NCBI GenBank assembly: GCA_039704465.1
Contig: JASFAU010000003.1
Coordinates: 1,116,001 to 1,180,000 of the forward strand
Reading direction: 5' to 3'
DNA: 64,000 nt
From: Plasmodiophora brassicae
Lineage: Eukaryota > Endomyxa > Phytomyxea > Plasmodiophorida > Plasmodiophoridae
Part shown: piece by piece, positions 44,897 to 55,012 of the stretch
Layout of the letters: every line of letters begins with the position of its first letter
How positions within the stretch are numbered: the first letter of the stretch is position 1
The notes under the pieces: generated by a model
What the model was told of the DNA's origin: nothing
What the model saw: the letters and a program-made list of their open reading frames with translations, nothing else
Databases searched by the model: none
Translations under genes and position numbers: made by a program

Positions 44897-45602
44897 ATGG
44901 CATTCGAGTTCGTCGCGTTGCTGCATGTGGAGGGGTACAAGCTGGGCAGCGTCGAACCGCTCGCTGTTGCTCTCCAGTTTCTGTGCTCAGTGCTGATCGT
45001 CATCAGCGTCGTGACGGTTGCGGTCCGGACCGGGTCGGCGCCACACTACTTCAAAGCCCAGGCCATTGTTGGGTCCCTGGTCGGCCTGGCGGTCACGATT
45101 ACATCCGCTGCATTGTTTTCGGTCGGCACGCCCGAGCTTGAACACGAATGGAATCGCACACGTAAGCCAACATCAGCGCTGTTCTCTCCGGGGCAGCGAA
45201 TGACAACGTGGAAGCGTACTGGAAGCAGAGGGAATACGCCAACCAAGTCGGTGTCTGGCTGCCGGAGGACGCGTTTCTGGCGGACTCTGCGAGCCTGCAG
45301 AACGCCAAGGCTCTGATGGTCACCACGACGTTATCGATCGCGCATCGGTTCGCCGAGATCGCTTCCGTCGCTGGTGTTCTCCAGGTACGGGATACGCACC
45401 CATCCCTGGATCGTGATGCGATTCGTCATCGGGCACGCAGATCATGTCGTCAGCAATGTCAGGCGGTGGTTGCAAGGACAGGACGATGCAGATCGGCGCA
45501 AACGGGCGATTCGTCAGACTCCTCGACGAAGACGTCGGCGACAACGAGACCGACCCAGCAGCCGCGTTCATAGAAAGAAGGCTCCAGAAAGTTGGTCTGT
45601 AA
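44897..45602 (+). CDS. Small multi-pass membrane protein, unknown family
   Basis: Exons 44897-45161, 45197-45384 and 45441-45602 give 204 residues; the first intron is only 35 bases, the shortest I place. Hydrophobic spans: AVALQFLCSVLIVISVVTVA, AIVGSLVGLAVTITSAALFS and a weaker one, MVTTTLSIAHRFAEIASVAG. Between the second and third lies a polar loop (NDNVEAYWKQREYANQVGVW). The C-terminus is cytosolic-looking and charged (GRFVRLLDEDVGDNETDPAA, then FIERRLQKVGL). No family is recognised. The neighbouring EF-hand gene on the same strand starts 111 bases later. Confidence 0.62.
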
Positions 45603-45712
45603 ACGTGTGTATCAGCTGTAGACCGTACATTGCATTCGGGTGGGTGTGACCCGGGGTAGTCGGTTGCTGCTCTGTGTGCATGGTCGTCGACCGTACTAAA
45701 CAGGCTGGCGAG

Positions 45713-46367
45713 ATGGCTGCCGATGCTGTCAGCGCCAAGCGCGGCCTGAGCGATATGGAAATCGCCGAGCTCGACGAGATCTTCAGCCTGGTCGACAAGT
45801 CGCACGCCGGGTTCATCACACCGGACGTGTTCACGGAACTGCTCCTCATGCTGGGCGTCGAAACGACGCTGGAAGAAGGTACTCGGCGTACCGGCCAGAC
45901 GACCTGTTCGACGCGCTGAAACGCCACTGCTGCCTGCCCGATGCAGTGGACGCGATGATCAAGGAGATTGACAAGAATTCCGACGGGCGCGTCGAGTTCG
46001 CCGAGTTCGTCGCCGTCATGTCCCGTAAGCTGAGCGACTACTACACGGCGTAGGGCGGGCGATGTGTGAAACCCGTCAAACGACTGACTGACATGGGCCG
46101 TTAGGGACCAGGTCAAGAACGCGTTCAAGGTCTTCTCGCACAGCCAGCGACCCGGCTGCATTCGCAGGTCCGACCTGATCAGCGCCCTGACCTCGTACGG
46201 AGCCGACATGCTGACGAGGAACCAGGCCACCGACCTGCTCCAAGAGGTAGACCCCGTCAATGCGAAAACGATGGCCTGAAATGAACGGACCGAAACGGAC
46301 ACAGCTCGAATTCAACGACAATGACGAGTTCGAGTACGACAGCCACATTGATATCATAATGAACTGA
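45713..46367 (+). CDS. Calmodulin/centrin-like four-EF-hand protein
   Basis: Exons 45713-45878, 45947-46049, 46105-46246 and 46305-46367 give 157 residues. The overall layout is two EF-hand pairs: loop 1 DKSHAGFITPDVF (lacks the final Glu), loop 2 DKNSDGRVEFAEF (canonical), loop 3 SHSQRPGCIRRSD (degenerate) and loop 4 FNDNDEFEYDSHI (partly degenerate). Only the second loop looks competent for calcium. Length and N-terminal run (RGLSDMEIAELDEIFSLVD) fit calmodulin, troponin C or centrin relatives; it is too diverged to choose. The ATG at 45680 would add 11 residues; I prefer 45713. Ends 31 bases from the convergent CCDC12 gene. Confidence 0.83.
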
Positions 46368-46398
46368 CTCCTCGTGCTTCAAACGAATTCGATCTATT

Positions 46399-46815
46399 CT
46401 AGGATGACCTTGGGTCTTGTTCCTCCTCTTCGTCCTCGTATTCTTCGGTCAATTGCCTGGCCAGGTTGGCGATGGCGATCTGCGTCCGTTTCTGCAGAAG
46501 GGCGAGGTCGTGCTCGACGTCGCGTTTCAGGTCCCAGTTTGGTTTCCTGGGCGCTATGCTGACCATCTCGTCCTGTGGCACCGACGCCACCTGGCGTATC
46601 GGTTCGATCGCCTGGTCGACATCGGGAACGGTGTCACCGCCGACCTGGAAATCCGTCAACTCCTTCGCCTTCGGCTTGTAATTCCGAAACCTGAGCTGCG
46701 GCTCCTCCTCGTCCGCTGCCGGCCCATCAGCGACGTCACCCGACGGCTGCACGCCCGCCTCGGCCCGCAGCGCCGCCAGTCGCCGCCGCCGCTCTTCCGT
46801 GGACTCGTCCGCCAT
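46399..46815 (-). CDS. CCDC12: Spliceosomal protein CCDC12/Cwf18
   Basis: Single exon, 138 residues. The N-terminal helix EERRRRLAALRAEAG, then LRFRNYKPKAKEL, then the diagnostic APRKPNWDLKRDVEHDLALL with KRTQIAIANLARQL and an acidic end. These are the cwf18 signatures. CCDC12/Cwf18 belongs to the Bact and later spliceosomes (Prp19-related group) and binds close to the catalytic core. It has no introns. The start is the only ATG at the beginning of the conserved region. It points away from the PDI gene with 281 bases between. Confidence 0.92.
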   Translation of the reverse strand: MADESTEERRRRLAALRAEAGVQPSGDVADGPAADEEEPQLRFRNYKPKAKELTDFQVGGDTVPDVDQAIEPIRQVASVPQDEMVSIAPRKPNWDLKRDVEHDLALLQKRTQIAIANLARQLTEEYEDEEEEQDPRSS

Positions 46816-47096
46816 TTACCGCGCACGCCGCACGCTCGGCGCAAACCGACGATCGAACGCTCCCGCTCCCCGGGCCTATTTCATTCCAACAGAGTACAGA
46901 TCAGGGTTCATTTTCACGTGGTCCTTCAAACAGAATCAAGACCCGCACCTGGTAGTACTCGACAAAGGGTGCGCCCGCCGTTTTACGGGCGGCGTACACA
47001 GTCTCTGGGTTGGAAACGCGGAATATTCCAGGTGGCGCTGTAAAAAAGACCAACAAACGTCGAACGCCGTGACACGTCATCGCCTCATCATCGGGG
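46816..47096. promoter_or_regulatory. Divergent promoter between CCDC12 and PDI genes
   Basis: 281 bases between head-to-head start codons. No coding frame of note and no clear core promoter or unfolded-protein-response element was identified by eye. Confidence 0.35.
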
Positions 47097-49885
47097 ATGT
47101 TGTCGCTCAGGCTGGTCTGTGCGGCAGCGGTGTGCGCTGCTGTGGCCCAAGGTCTGTACGGGCCCAAGTCGCCCGTCGTCCGGCTGGACGCAAGCAATTT
47201 CGATCGGACTGTGCGAGCCGGCGCTCCGGTTCTCGTCGAGGTCGGACGTGCGCGCTGTCGAATAGGGGGCGATGAACGCTGACGCAGGTGCGTCGTCGAA
47301 CAGTTTTACGCGCCGTGGTGCGGGCATTGCAAGAGCTTGAAACCCGAATATGAAGCGGCCGCTTCGAAGCTCTCGGGGAAAGTCAAGGTTGCCGCTATCG
47401 ATTTAGACGAAGGTTGGCATTTGCCGCTGTGATGACTGCCCGAAGCTTTCATAATAATTCGTTTGCGGTACGCAGAGTCGAACAAGCCGATCGGTGGACA
47501 GTACGGGATCCGAGGGTTTCCTACCATCAAGTTCTTCGTCGATGGCAAACCGATGGACTTCGAAGGGCCGCGAACGTCGGACGGAATGTCTGTCATTGTT
47601 TCCCGTGTTGCGTCGGTTATGGCGTGCTGACATTCCGATAACAGCGTGAAATTCGTTCTGGCTAACCTCCCGTCGAAGGTCGTCAAGGTGACGGAGTCGT
47701 CTCTAGACAAGTTCTTAACGAACAAACCCGATGTGCCGAAAGCTCTGCTGTTCACCAAGTCAAAGCAAACGTCGCCACTGTACAAGGTCTGTCTACTTCC
47801 GCCAGCCCCATGCCGATAAGACGTCTAATTTGTCGCAGTCGCTGTCGTACTCATTCCTTGATCGGATGATTTTGGGAGAGGTTCACAAATCAGAGTCGGG
47901 CGTCGCCGCCCAGTACGGCGTGACTAAGTTCCCCACCCTGTTCGTGTTCCCGGTGTCAACTGATCCACCGTCTCCGTCAACCGCGATCCGCTATGAGGGC
48001 CAGATCGACCAGGCGGAGTTGACCAGTTTCTTCAGACGCCACGCCCTTCCTGCTGACCCATCGCTGTCGAACGTTCCCCATCTATCCGACGAGTCGTGCA
48101 TGCAGGCCAAATGTGTCGAATCTGGTGCTCTTTGCGTTCTGCTGTTGACACCGGATGGTACGCCCAGCGCGTCTCAGCTGGATATAATGGACGAAGTCGC
48201 TGAGAAGGCGGACTCGAAACTCTTCCGCTTCGGATGGATTGATGGATCTGCCCAAAGTGCATTTGTTAACGATGCCTTCGGGATCGGGTCACTGGACTAC
48301 GCCCGTGTCGTTGTTGTCAGTCCTCGCAAGCTCCGATTCGCGAATTTCGTTGGATCCTTTAGTTCTGAGGTACGTGTGCATTGCCGTTGAGGCGTATTTC
48401 TGCTCGCCGACGACTCTTAGGGCATTTCCGATTTCCTACTCGGCATTGTGTCTGGTCGAATCAAGACGCAGCCAATGAGCACGTTCCCGAAGCTGGCTGG
48501 ATCGACGGTGAATTGTCCGGCCGTGAAGAAACCGGAGCCCAAGCCCAAATCAAAGACGTCACCGAAGAAGCCGTCGAAAGCCTCTGGCAACTTCAACGTC
48601 GAGCTCACAGACAATAACTTCAGCGACCGGGTGTTGAAGAGCAACGCGATCTGGTTTGTTGAGTTCTATGCGCCCTGGTGCGGGCACTGCCAGCAGCTCG
48701 CTCCGAAATGGCAGAAGGCGGCCAATTCGTTGAAGGGAGTTGTCCGTTTCGGCGCGGTTGACGCAACGGCATCTACTGGGCTGGCATCACGATACGACAT
48801 CAAGGGCTACCCGACTATCAAAGTATTCGGCGTTGACAAATCGTCCCCAGTTGACTATCCCGGTGCACGGACTACCAAGGTAATTAGTGATCAGAGCATT
48901 GGTGCAGATCGAAGCTCAATCAGCGATTTTCGTTTAGGCTCTGTCCTCGTTCGCCATTAGCATGCTGCCAAACGAAGCAAAGTTATTTTCGTCGTTAACG
49001 GCGGCGAAGAAATGGGTTTCTGGCAAACCAGCGGTCCCTAAGGCCATTCTCGTCACCTCGAAGAAAGAAATCCCTCCTATAGTCAAAGCGCTTGCACTGG
49101 AATTCAAGGGCTTTGGTCAACTAGGTGCAATTACGGAATCAGAGAAGGTCGCCGTCTGTACTTTCAATGCTGGGACGTGCCTGTCTGACGATCTGGCTCA
49201 GGTTCTTTCTGAATGGAATTTGAAAAAGTCCCCATCGTTGTTGGTCTTCCCTGCGGGCAGTGACAGTGCCCCGGTTGTTTACGATGCCGATGACATGTCG
49301 CTAGCGGCACTGAACAAATTCCTATCGAAACACATTCCAGTCGATGGTAAACCCGTCGCTGCTGCTGCGGAGGTGGAGGAGCTGGTCGTCCCTGTTTCTA
49401 GTCAAGCTGAATTTGATGAGCTGTGCCGTAACAAGCTCGGGCTATGCATCCTCGTCTTCTTCCCTGGCTCGTCCGACGCCGACAAGCTCGCCATTCTCAA
49501 TGACGTTGCCGCATCCGTCCGCAAGCAGCCGTTCCACTTCCTGACCATCAACCTAACTGAGTTCGAAGCGTTTGCGAAGCCATTCCGACTGAGCCCGAAC
49601 CTGGATGTGCACATTGTCGCACTGCACGCTCGGAAGCTTCGCTACGCTGAGTTCATTGGCGCGTTCCAGAAAGGTTCCATCCTGGACTTCCTCGACATGC
49701 TGTCCAAAGGCAGGGCACGAACGTCGGCGCTGGATGCTCTTCCGCCGTTCAAGTCTGCTTCGACCGCACCCGAGACGACAGAATCGCCGTCCTGTAGTTC
49801 AGAGGACGATGGTGGGCAGTGCACGGCACCACCGGAAGGGTTCGCGAAACAAAAGACAACCGATCCCACCAAGGACGAGCTGTGA
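47097..49885 (+). CDS. ER protein disulfide isomerase with two CGHC sites and KDEL
   Basis: Oxidises and rearranges disulfides of secretory proteins in the ER lumen. Signal peptide [19 protein letters not shown]. The first thioredoxin domain becomes complete after intron 1 (VLVE joined to [20 protein letters not shown]), with [11 protein letters not shown] as the cis-proline strand. A central non-catalytic pair of thioredoxin-like domains follows ([31 protein letters not shown]). A second active domain is [20 protein letters not shown] with [13 protein letters not shown]. Two further inactive folds complete it ([30 protein letters not shown]). It ends TDPTKDEL, an exact ER-retrieval signal. 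The repeated active-inactive-inactive pattern suggests an internal duplication of a PDIA6-like half. A Lys/Pro-rich spacer separates the halves. About five introns. Confidence 0.9.
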
Positions 49886-50022
49886 ACGCAACTCTACCAG
49901 TTTGTCGATAAACTCGAAGATGGCGTCCAAGGGGTCCTGCTGTCCTGTATTGAGATGTCCAGATATTTCGAAAGGGCTCCTTGCGTCGCGTGCCTCGGGA
50001 TGAACAGTCGACGTCGTTGGCG

Positions 50023-52113
50023 ATGCCGGAATCGGTGGCAGCCGTTGCCATCACGGCATGTATTAGCGTTGTTCTCATTGGGCACTGCTGTGCCAAGGTG
50101 CAAGACCCGCACCAGTTCACTGAAGACGCTCACTGGGATGGCCTTGGGCAATGCGTTAAGCTCGCCGTTGCCAACAGCGGCAAGGTCGCCCACGGCTGCG
50201 AATGATGGCATCTTCTCAGCACTCATGTTTCCATCCAATAGGTGTTCTGTGCCGACAAACGTGGCTGGATTCGTGTGTTCGATTCGGTCCGGGCCGATTC
50301 GAACAGCTACGTGGAGCTGTGGCGTGCAGAACGCGACCTGACGGCGACCTGGGGCGACCACGGCCTGCTAGGCATGGCGGTTGCCCCGAACTATCCGACG
50401 GATCCCTACATCTACGTACTGATGTCGGTGAATCGGGGCACGTCCCCCACTGACCCCCGCCCCGTCCTGCCAGACCCTTCCGTCTGCCCAGCGGGCGACG
50501 GCCTAGCCATCGACGGATCCTGCGATTCCACAGCACATCTCGTTCGCCTGAAAGGCGACGATACACATGCTGTCGTCGACGGCGTCCTGTACGTGGGGTG
50601 GTGTTCGAACGGCCTGTCGCACCATATCGGCAACCTGGCGTGGGCACGGGATGGCGGCCTCTTTGTATCAGGAGGCGATGGGTCCAGCTATACTGTTGAT
50701 GTACTGGCCGAGTTCGCAGCATGCTGCGTCCACCATGGCACTCAGCGGTCATCGTACAGGACCGAGGAAGGCCGGGCACTCCTTGTCACGTGGAGAGCGA
50801 CCGGCGCCCTCAAGGCGTCTGGAGGTCACAGTGGGATCAGTACCCGCATGGAAAGGTTAACAGACCGCCGTGCCAGGCATTTTAACAGCAGTGTGCTGAC
50901 GCATCGACCCATGTCAAGTTGTTGTATGTCCCGAAGGCCAAGCTCGCGTCGGCAACGCCATTGGTGCTGGGGGTCGACATTGTCGTGAAGGCGCGTGGCC
51001 TTCGCAATCCGTTTCGGTTCGCGATCCATCCGGAAACCAACGACATATACGTCGGGGATGTCGGATCAGACTTCTACGAGGAGATCAATGTCATCCCGGA
51101 TCCGGTCGACCCGGGCAATGCCGCCATACCGAACTTTGGCTGGCCCTGCTTCGAAGGCAATGTCCCGCAGCCGTCGTACGGTGCCGACCCAGGGTGCACA
51201 CAGCTGGTCGGCCCTGTTGTAAAACCATTCCTGGCGTACTCGCGACAAAAGGTTGCCCTAACTCGGCTTTGCAACGTCCATGGTGGGACTGACCGATGCG
51301 TTCCAGGGGTTCCACATTCCAGGCGCTCAGGAGCACTGTGTACGTAACCTGTGCGTGTCGTGACGTGTGCTGCCTAAGATGGGGCGCGTGAGCAGATGAG
51401 GAACACGGTATCACCAGCCGCCTTCGCATTCCATTCTGGCAAAGGATGGGGGCCATCCTGGAAGAACCGTCTGCTGTGGGCCGATTCGTCCATGCAGTGC
51501 ATCTTCGCGTTCAGGAACGCTCCGAATGGGTAACATCGGCCTTGCAACGGCGCGATTCCCGCAACCGACATCGTGCTGCTCAGGAAGCCGGACCCGGGCG
51601 CGCTGGAGTTGATCTCGTATAACGACGACGACCCTGGTGCAGATCGAGGCACGCAAGCGCAACTGAAATGGGTCGATTTCCTGATTGGAAGCGACGACGG
51701 GGTCGGTCGTTGCTGCGAGCAGGTCTCTATGTCTGCGGCCGACACTCAGTCGCCACCTCTAGGCACTGTATGCGCTGAACTTCGATCAGTCGTCAACCAG
51801 CAAGTATACGTTCATCGGCAATGGACACCAGAGCGAAATCATGGGGCGGGCAGCTTCGGGAACTGCTGCAGCGGCCAGCGCAAATCAAGGCAACGTCATG
51901 GAAGACACGACCGTGGACGATGCATCTTCGTCGCCAGCTCTGATCGGGGTTTTGGCGGCCGCATTCGTCATCCTGCTAGGCACCGTCCTCGTCCTCGTCT
52001 ACCGGCGGCGACGACGAAAGGACCGCAGGCGGTCGCTGGACGACGAATTTGTCCCGGACGATAGGACCGGCACATTGCGCCAGGTACAGGCCACACCTGA
52101 CCGTCTTTGCTAA
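50023..52113 (+). CDS. HHIP-like/glucose-sorbosone dehydrogenase-like membrane protein
   Basis: Six-bladed propeller of the PQQ-type sugar dehydrogenase/HHIPL family, likely at the cell surface. N-terminal hydrophobic segment (VAAVAITACISVVLIGHCCA). Intron 1 joins AVANSGK to VFCADKRGWIRVFDSV, the typical second strand. Then come DHGLLGMAVAPNYPTDPYIY with VLMSVNR, HHIGNLAWARDGGLFVSGGD, GLRNPFRFAIHPETNDIYVG followed by DVGSDFYEEINVI, and PNFGWPCFEGN, all family hallmarks. The C-terminus has SPALIGVLAAAFVILLGTVL, a membrane span, then an RRRRRKDRRRS cytosolic anchor. The His and Arg that contact PQQ (DHG, RNPFR) appear retained, but enzyme activity is not assured, as HHIP relatives are often non-catalytic. 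The middle exons (50700-50930, 51240-51560) are only approximate. Confidence 0.8.
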
Positions 52114-52740
52114 GCCTGGTGTCCTTAACAACTCCTGTAGCCTGTTGGACAGGTACGCGCCGGCGTCAGGCAGAGGACAGCACCATCGCCATAAGTCGGC
52201 GGTTGAGATCGATGGTCTCCCCCTAATACACAACTGCCCGACCAGAGCGGCGGCCAGGGCAATGAGCACGTAGTGGGCATTAGCCATTAGGGGTACGCCG
52301 CCCGTTTGTGGTGGCCTGGGGCCGCAGTTTTCGGAGTGTGACGGCGTCGGCGATGGAGGGGCGCCTCCATCAGCGACGCTCGCTGGATTTCAAGTGGGTA
52401 CCCGACTCCCAGGCTGACAACTGCCATGCGTGCAGAGCGGCGTTCACGTTGTTCAGGCGAAAGGTACTCCACAGTCTGTTTCGCAATTCGGTTCGACGCT
52501 GCTGACGGCGGGTACATTGCAGCAGTAGGCACCGTCGTTGCTACCGTCCGTATATGGGGTGAAGGTCTGAGCAAGCGAACAGCCATTGCCGGTTCTGTGG
52601 GCGCGTGTTCTGCCATGCGTGCTCGAGTATGCGGATCGATGTGTCCGAGAAGGGGTCGGCGCATCCAGAGACGTATCGGGTAACGCTCTCCCCCGGGGCA
52701 TCGCGTATTGCAGATTTATCCAGATGCTGATTAGGCCTGC
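52114..52740. other. Intergenic region, possible small minus-strand frame
   Basis: No strong gene. A minus-strand ATG at 52287 opens a signal-like segment (MANAHYVLIALAAALVGQLC) that soon runs into sequence opposite the end of the preceding gene and lacks a supported continuation. Another minus frame (52664-52287) is Arg/Pro-rich without family resemblance. Confidence 0.3.
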
Positions 52741-54788
52741 ATGGCCTGCTACCAACGCGACCGAACATCGGGTGCTGAACGGCCCGAAGTTGACGTCGTG
52801 GGTGAGAACGCCATCCTGTACCACACCCGGACGCTATGCGTACCTTGTTCGATTACGGAACGGCGAGGGTATGATCCAGTACCCGCCATTGTAAGCGTGG
52901 CACCCCCGCGACGTTTGTCGGTCGGGGACCTAATGAGAGGATCCGGGTTAGGTGGTTCAGAGAGGCGACACCGTATACCTGGAGAGGAACTGCCCGGTGC
53001 ACGGGTTGCTTTCGACTGAGTACTGTCGATCTGCGACGTTCTTCAGGGAGGCGATTACGTTTGCAGCGGGCGTACCTGGCGATCCCTTCGATGCTGATCT
53101 GGACGCCCTGGCCAGTGAAATAAAGTCGAACCGGTCGAGTCTCCCGCTCGTTGTTGAGTTGCCCGTACGTTTGAGGGTTGATGGTTATTGGGATGATATC
53201 TCACATGGGTCCCAGGTTACGACTGGGTCTGGTCAGCTCCTGTCCAAGTCGTTGGTCGACATGCGCTTGAGGAAGATCGAGAACCTGTTTCCATCGGAAC
53301 TCTCTTTCATTCTGGACATCAAAGGCGGTTCGTTTGGTGTCGCTTGCAGAGAAATTCATTGTTTGACTTGTCCCCCGCAGGTGCTTTACCGTCGTTCAGT
53401 CACGTTGCTCAGTTGAACGCTCTATTGCTGCATATTGAGCAAGTGACGCGCCGATGCCTGATTATTGTCGACCTGGCTTACGACCGACTGATCGACTTTG
53501 CTCACATACCCAATTCGGCCTTGCTGAAAGGTGGGCACAGGATGGCGATCCGATCGCAATCATTGAATAGCCTCGATTCATGATAGGCCGTATATTTCCT
53601 GGGGTTCGGTACCACCTTGTCCGGGGCGAAGAGGAGGTAACGAGTTGGCACCACGGTTTCGTGAGACAGCCCTGCAATAATCATGGGTTAGACGGCGGTG
53701 GCAGAGCTGACGCAGCTGATCACGACCATGCGCGACTTTAGTCGCATTCAGCTCATATTCACGCTATCGTTCGATCGGCCTTTCCCTTCACTGGCCAGCG
53801 TTCTTGGCCTAGTTCGTCAACATCGGTTGTACCGAGTACCAGTCGCCGACCGTCATCATCTGACTCGCCACGTATCAGAGACATCATCAAGTTCGTCGTT
53901 CTTTCCCCCGAAAGGTCGACACGTGAACTGCTTGCCACTGCAAGCAAATCGCATATGACCTACGACGCTGCCGGTGGCTCTGTTGACCCTGTCGAACTGA
54001 TCGATCTGGTTTGTCAGGATGTCGGCTATGGTATGCTGGAGAACACTGTGCAGATATTGGATTGGGCTGCCTATTGACCACCCTGATCAGGGCTGACAAG
54101 GTCCGATTTCATTCCTGCCAGCGTCCTTCAATGCCTTGAACCGCTTCTGAGTCTGATGGGTTACGGCCAGTATTCCATGCGTATCTCATCGTTGTGCGGG
54201 TTTATCTGTCCTTTGCAATTCGGGACCGGTACGTGTCTCTAACTCGTCCCGCATCCTTCACCGGCTGACGCCTCGGACAGGCTCGAGCATCACACCGGTT
54301 GCTCGGGTAATCGATTCCAGGCGCCTGCTGAAAACTGTGTCGTCATTATCGGATGCCCTACGCCCTCGTACCATCCCTGTTCTGGCATTGAACCGGCTGA
54401 GGAATGTAAGGCAACGAGAAGGTCGTGCCCCTTGAGTAACGTGCATGGGTTTTGAGTCGCCGATTGCAGGAGCTGCTGTCGTGCACGCTCTCAGGAACGA
54501 TCATGCAGGACATTCTGACTTCGCTGGCGTCAATTGACTCGGGCGAGTCGTCGTCTGCGAACCAGCGCCTCGCCGAGTTCGTGTCCTCACTGCAGTTCAT
54601 CATTGTCGATGTATTCCGTACTGAGACGCTGCGCGCCGCTACCCCTGCTGCTAACGGTTTACGTCTAGAACAAAATGGATATCGCCAGCATGGACCTTCG
54701 CCGTCGTGCTCGATGCCCAGTGGCGACCTTATGCGTCACGGGCTCCACGCAGGCCTTCGCTGCGTCCTCCTCCGAAGGCTGTTTCTAA
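52741..54788 (+). CDS. Tes/MJ0619-like radical-SAM-family homologue lacking the cluster motif
   Basis: Resembles the prokaryotic MJ0619/tetraether-lipid-synthase-like proteins. N-terminal metal module: RTLCVPC, then (intron ending 52947) VVQRGDTVYLERNCPVHG. The core follows: LPLVVELP joins VTTGSGQLLSKS where family members have a CxxxCxxC loop, and LDIKGGALPSFSHVAQLNAL where a GGEP motif is expected. Later blocks are RIQLIFTLSFDRPFPSL, then FIPASVLQCLEPLLSLMGYG and YSMRISSLCGFICPL, ending LQFIIVD joined to NKMDIASMDLRRRARCPVAT. The distal cysteine and RRRARCPV match the family's C-terminal block. Introns include 53166-53218 (approximate) and 53326-53381; the last is about 54616-54672. The family call rests on remembered motifs, so a distant fold relative cannot be excluded. 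Neither frame across 53100-53330 encodes the cluster cysteines. Confidence 0.6.
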
Positions 54789-55012
54789 CGGCACGCGTTA
54801 CCACCAGAGGCGCTGCGGATCGCAATACAAACATACAGCACTGGGCAGAATTGCTGCTGCTGCTGCGCGGCTCATCCGTTGGGCCTCGTAGTCGTTTCAT
54901 GATCGTCGTTGAATGCCGCCGCAGACGTGCTGTTGGCCTTGGGGCGCCATTTTTGTACAAACGCCGAGTGGCGGCGGTTGTCTTTGGGGCGGCTGTCATT
55001 GGGGCGGCCGCC

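Noticed and set aside
51976..52287. Minus-strand signal-peptide-like frame
   Set aside because: Only the first 20 residues look like a protein. The rest is antisense to the membrane anchor and tail of the HHIP-like gene. Kept only as a note in the intergenic entry.
53502..53684. Minus-strand frame with a protein-like stretch (SHETVVPTRYLLFAPDKVVP)
   Set aside because: It lies opposite well-supported exons of the Tes-like gene, and the plus-strand splices explain the sequence.
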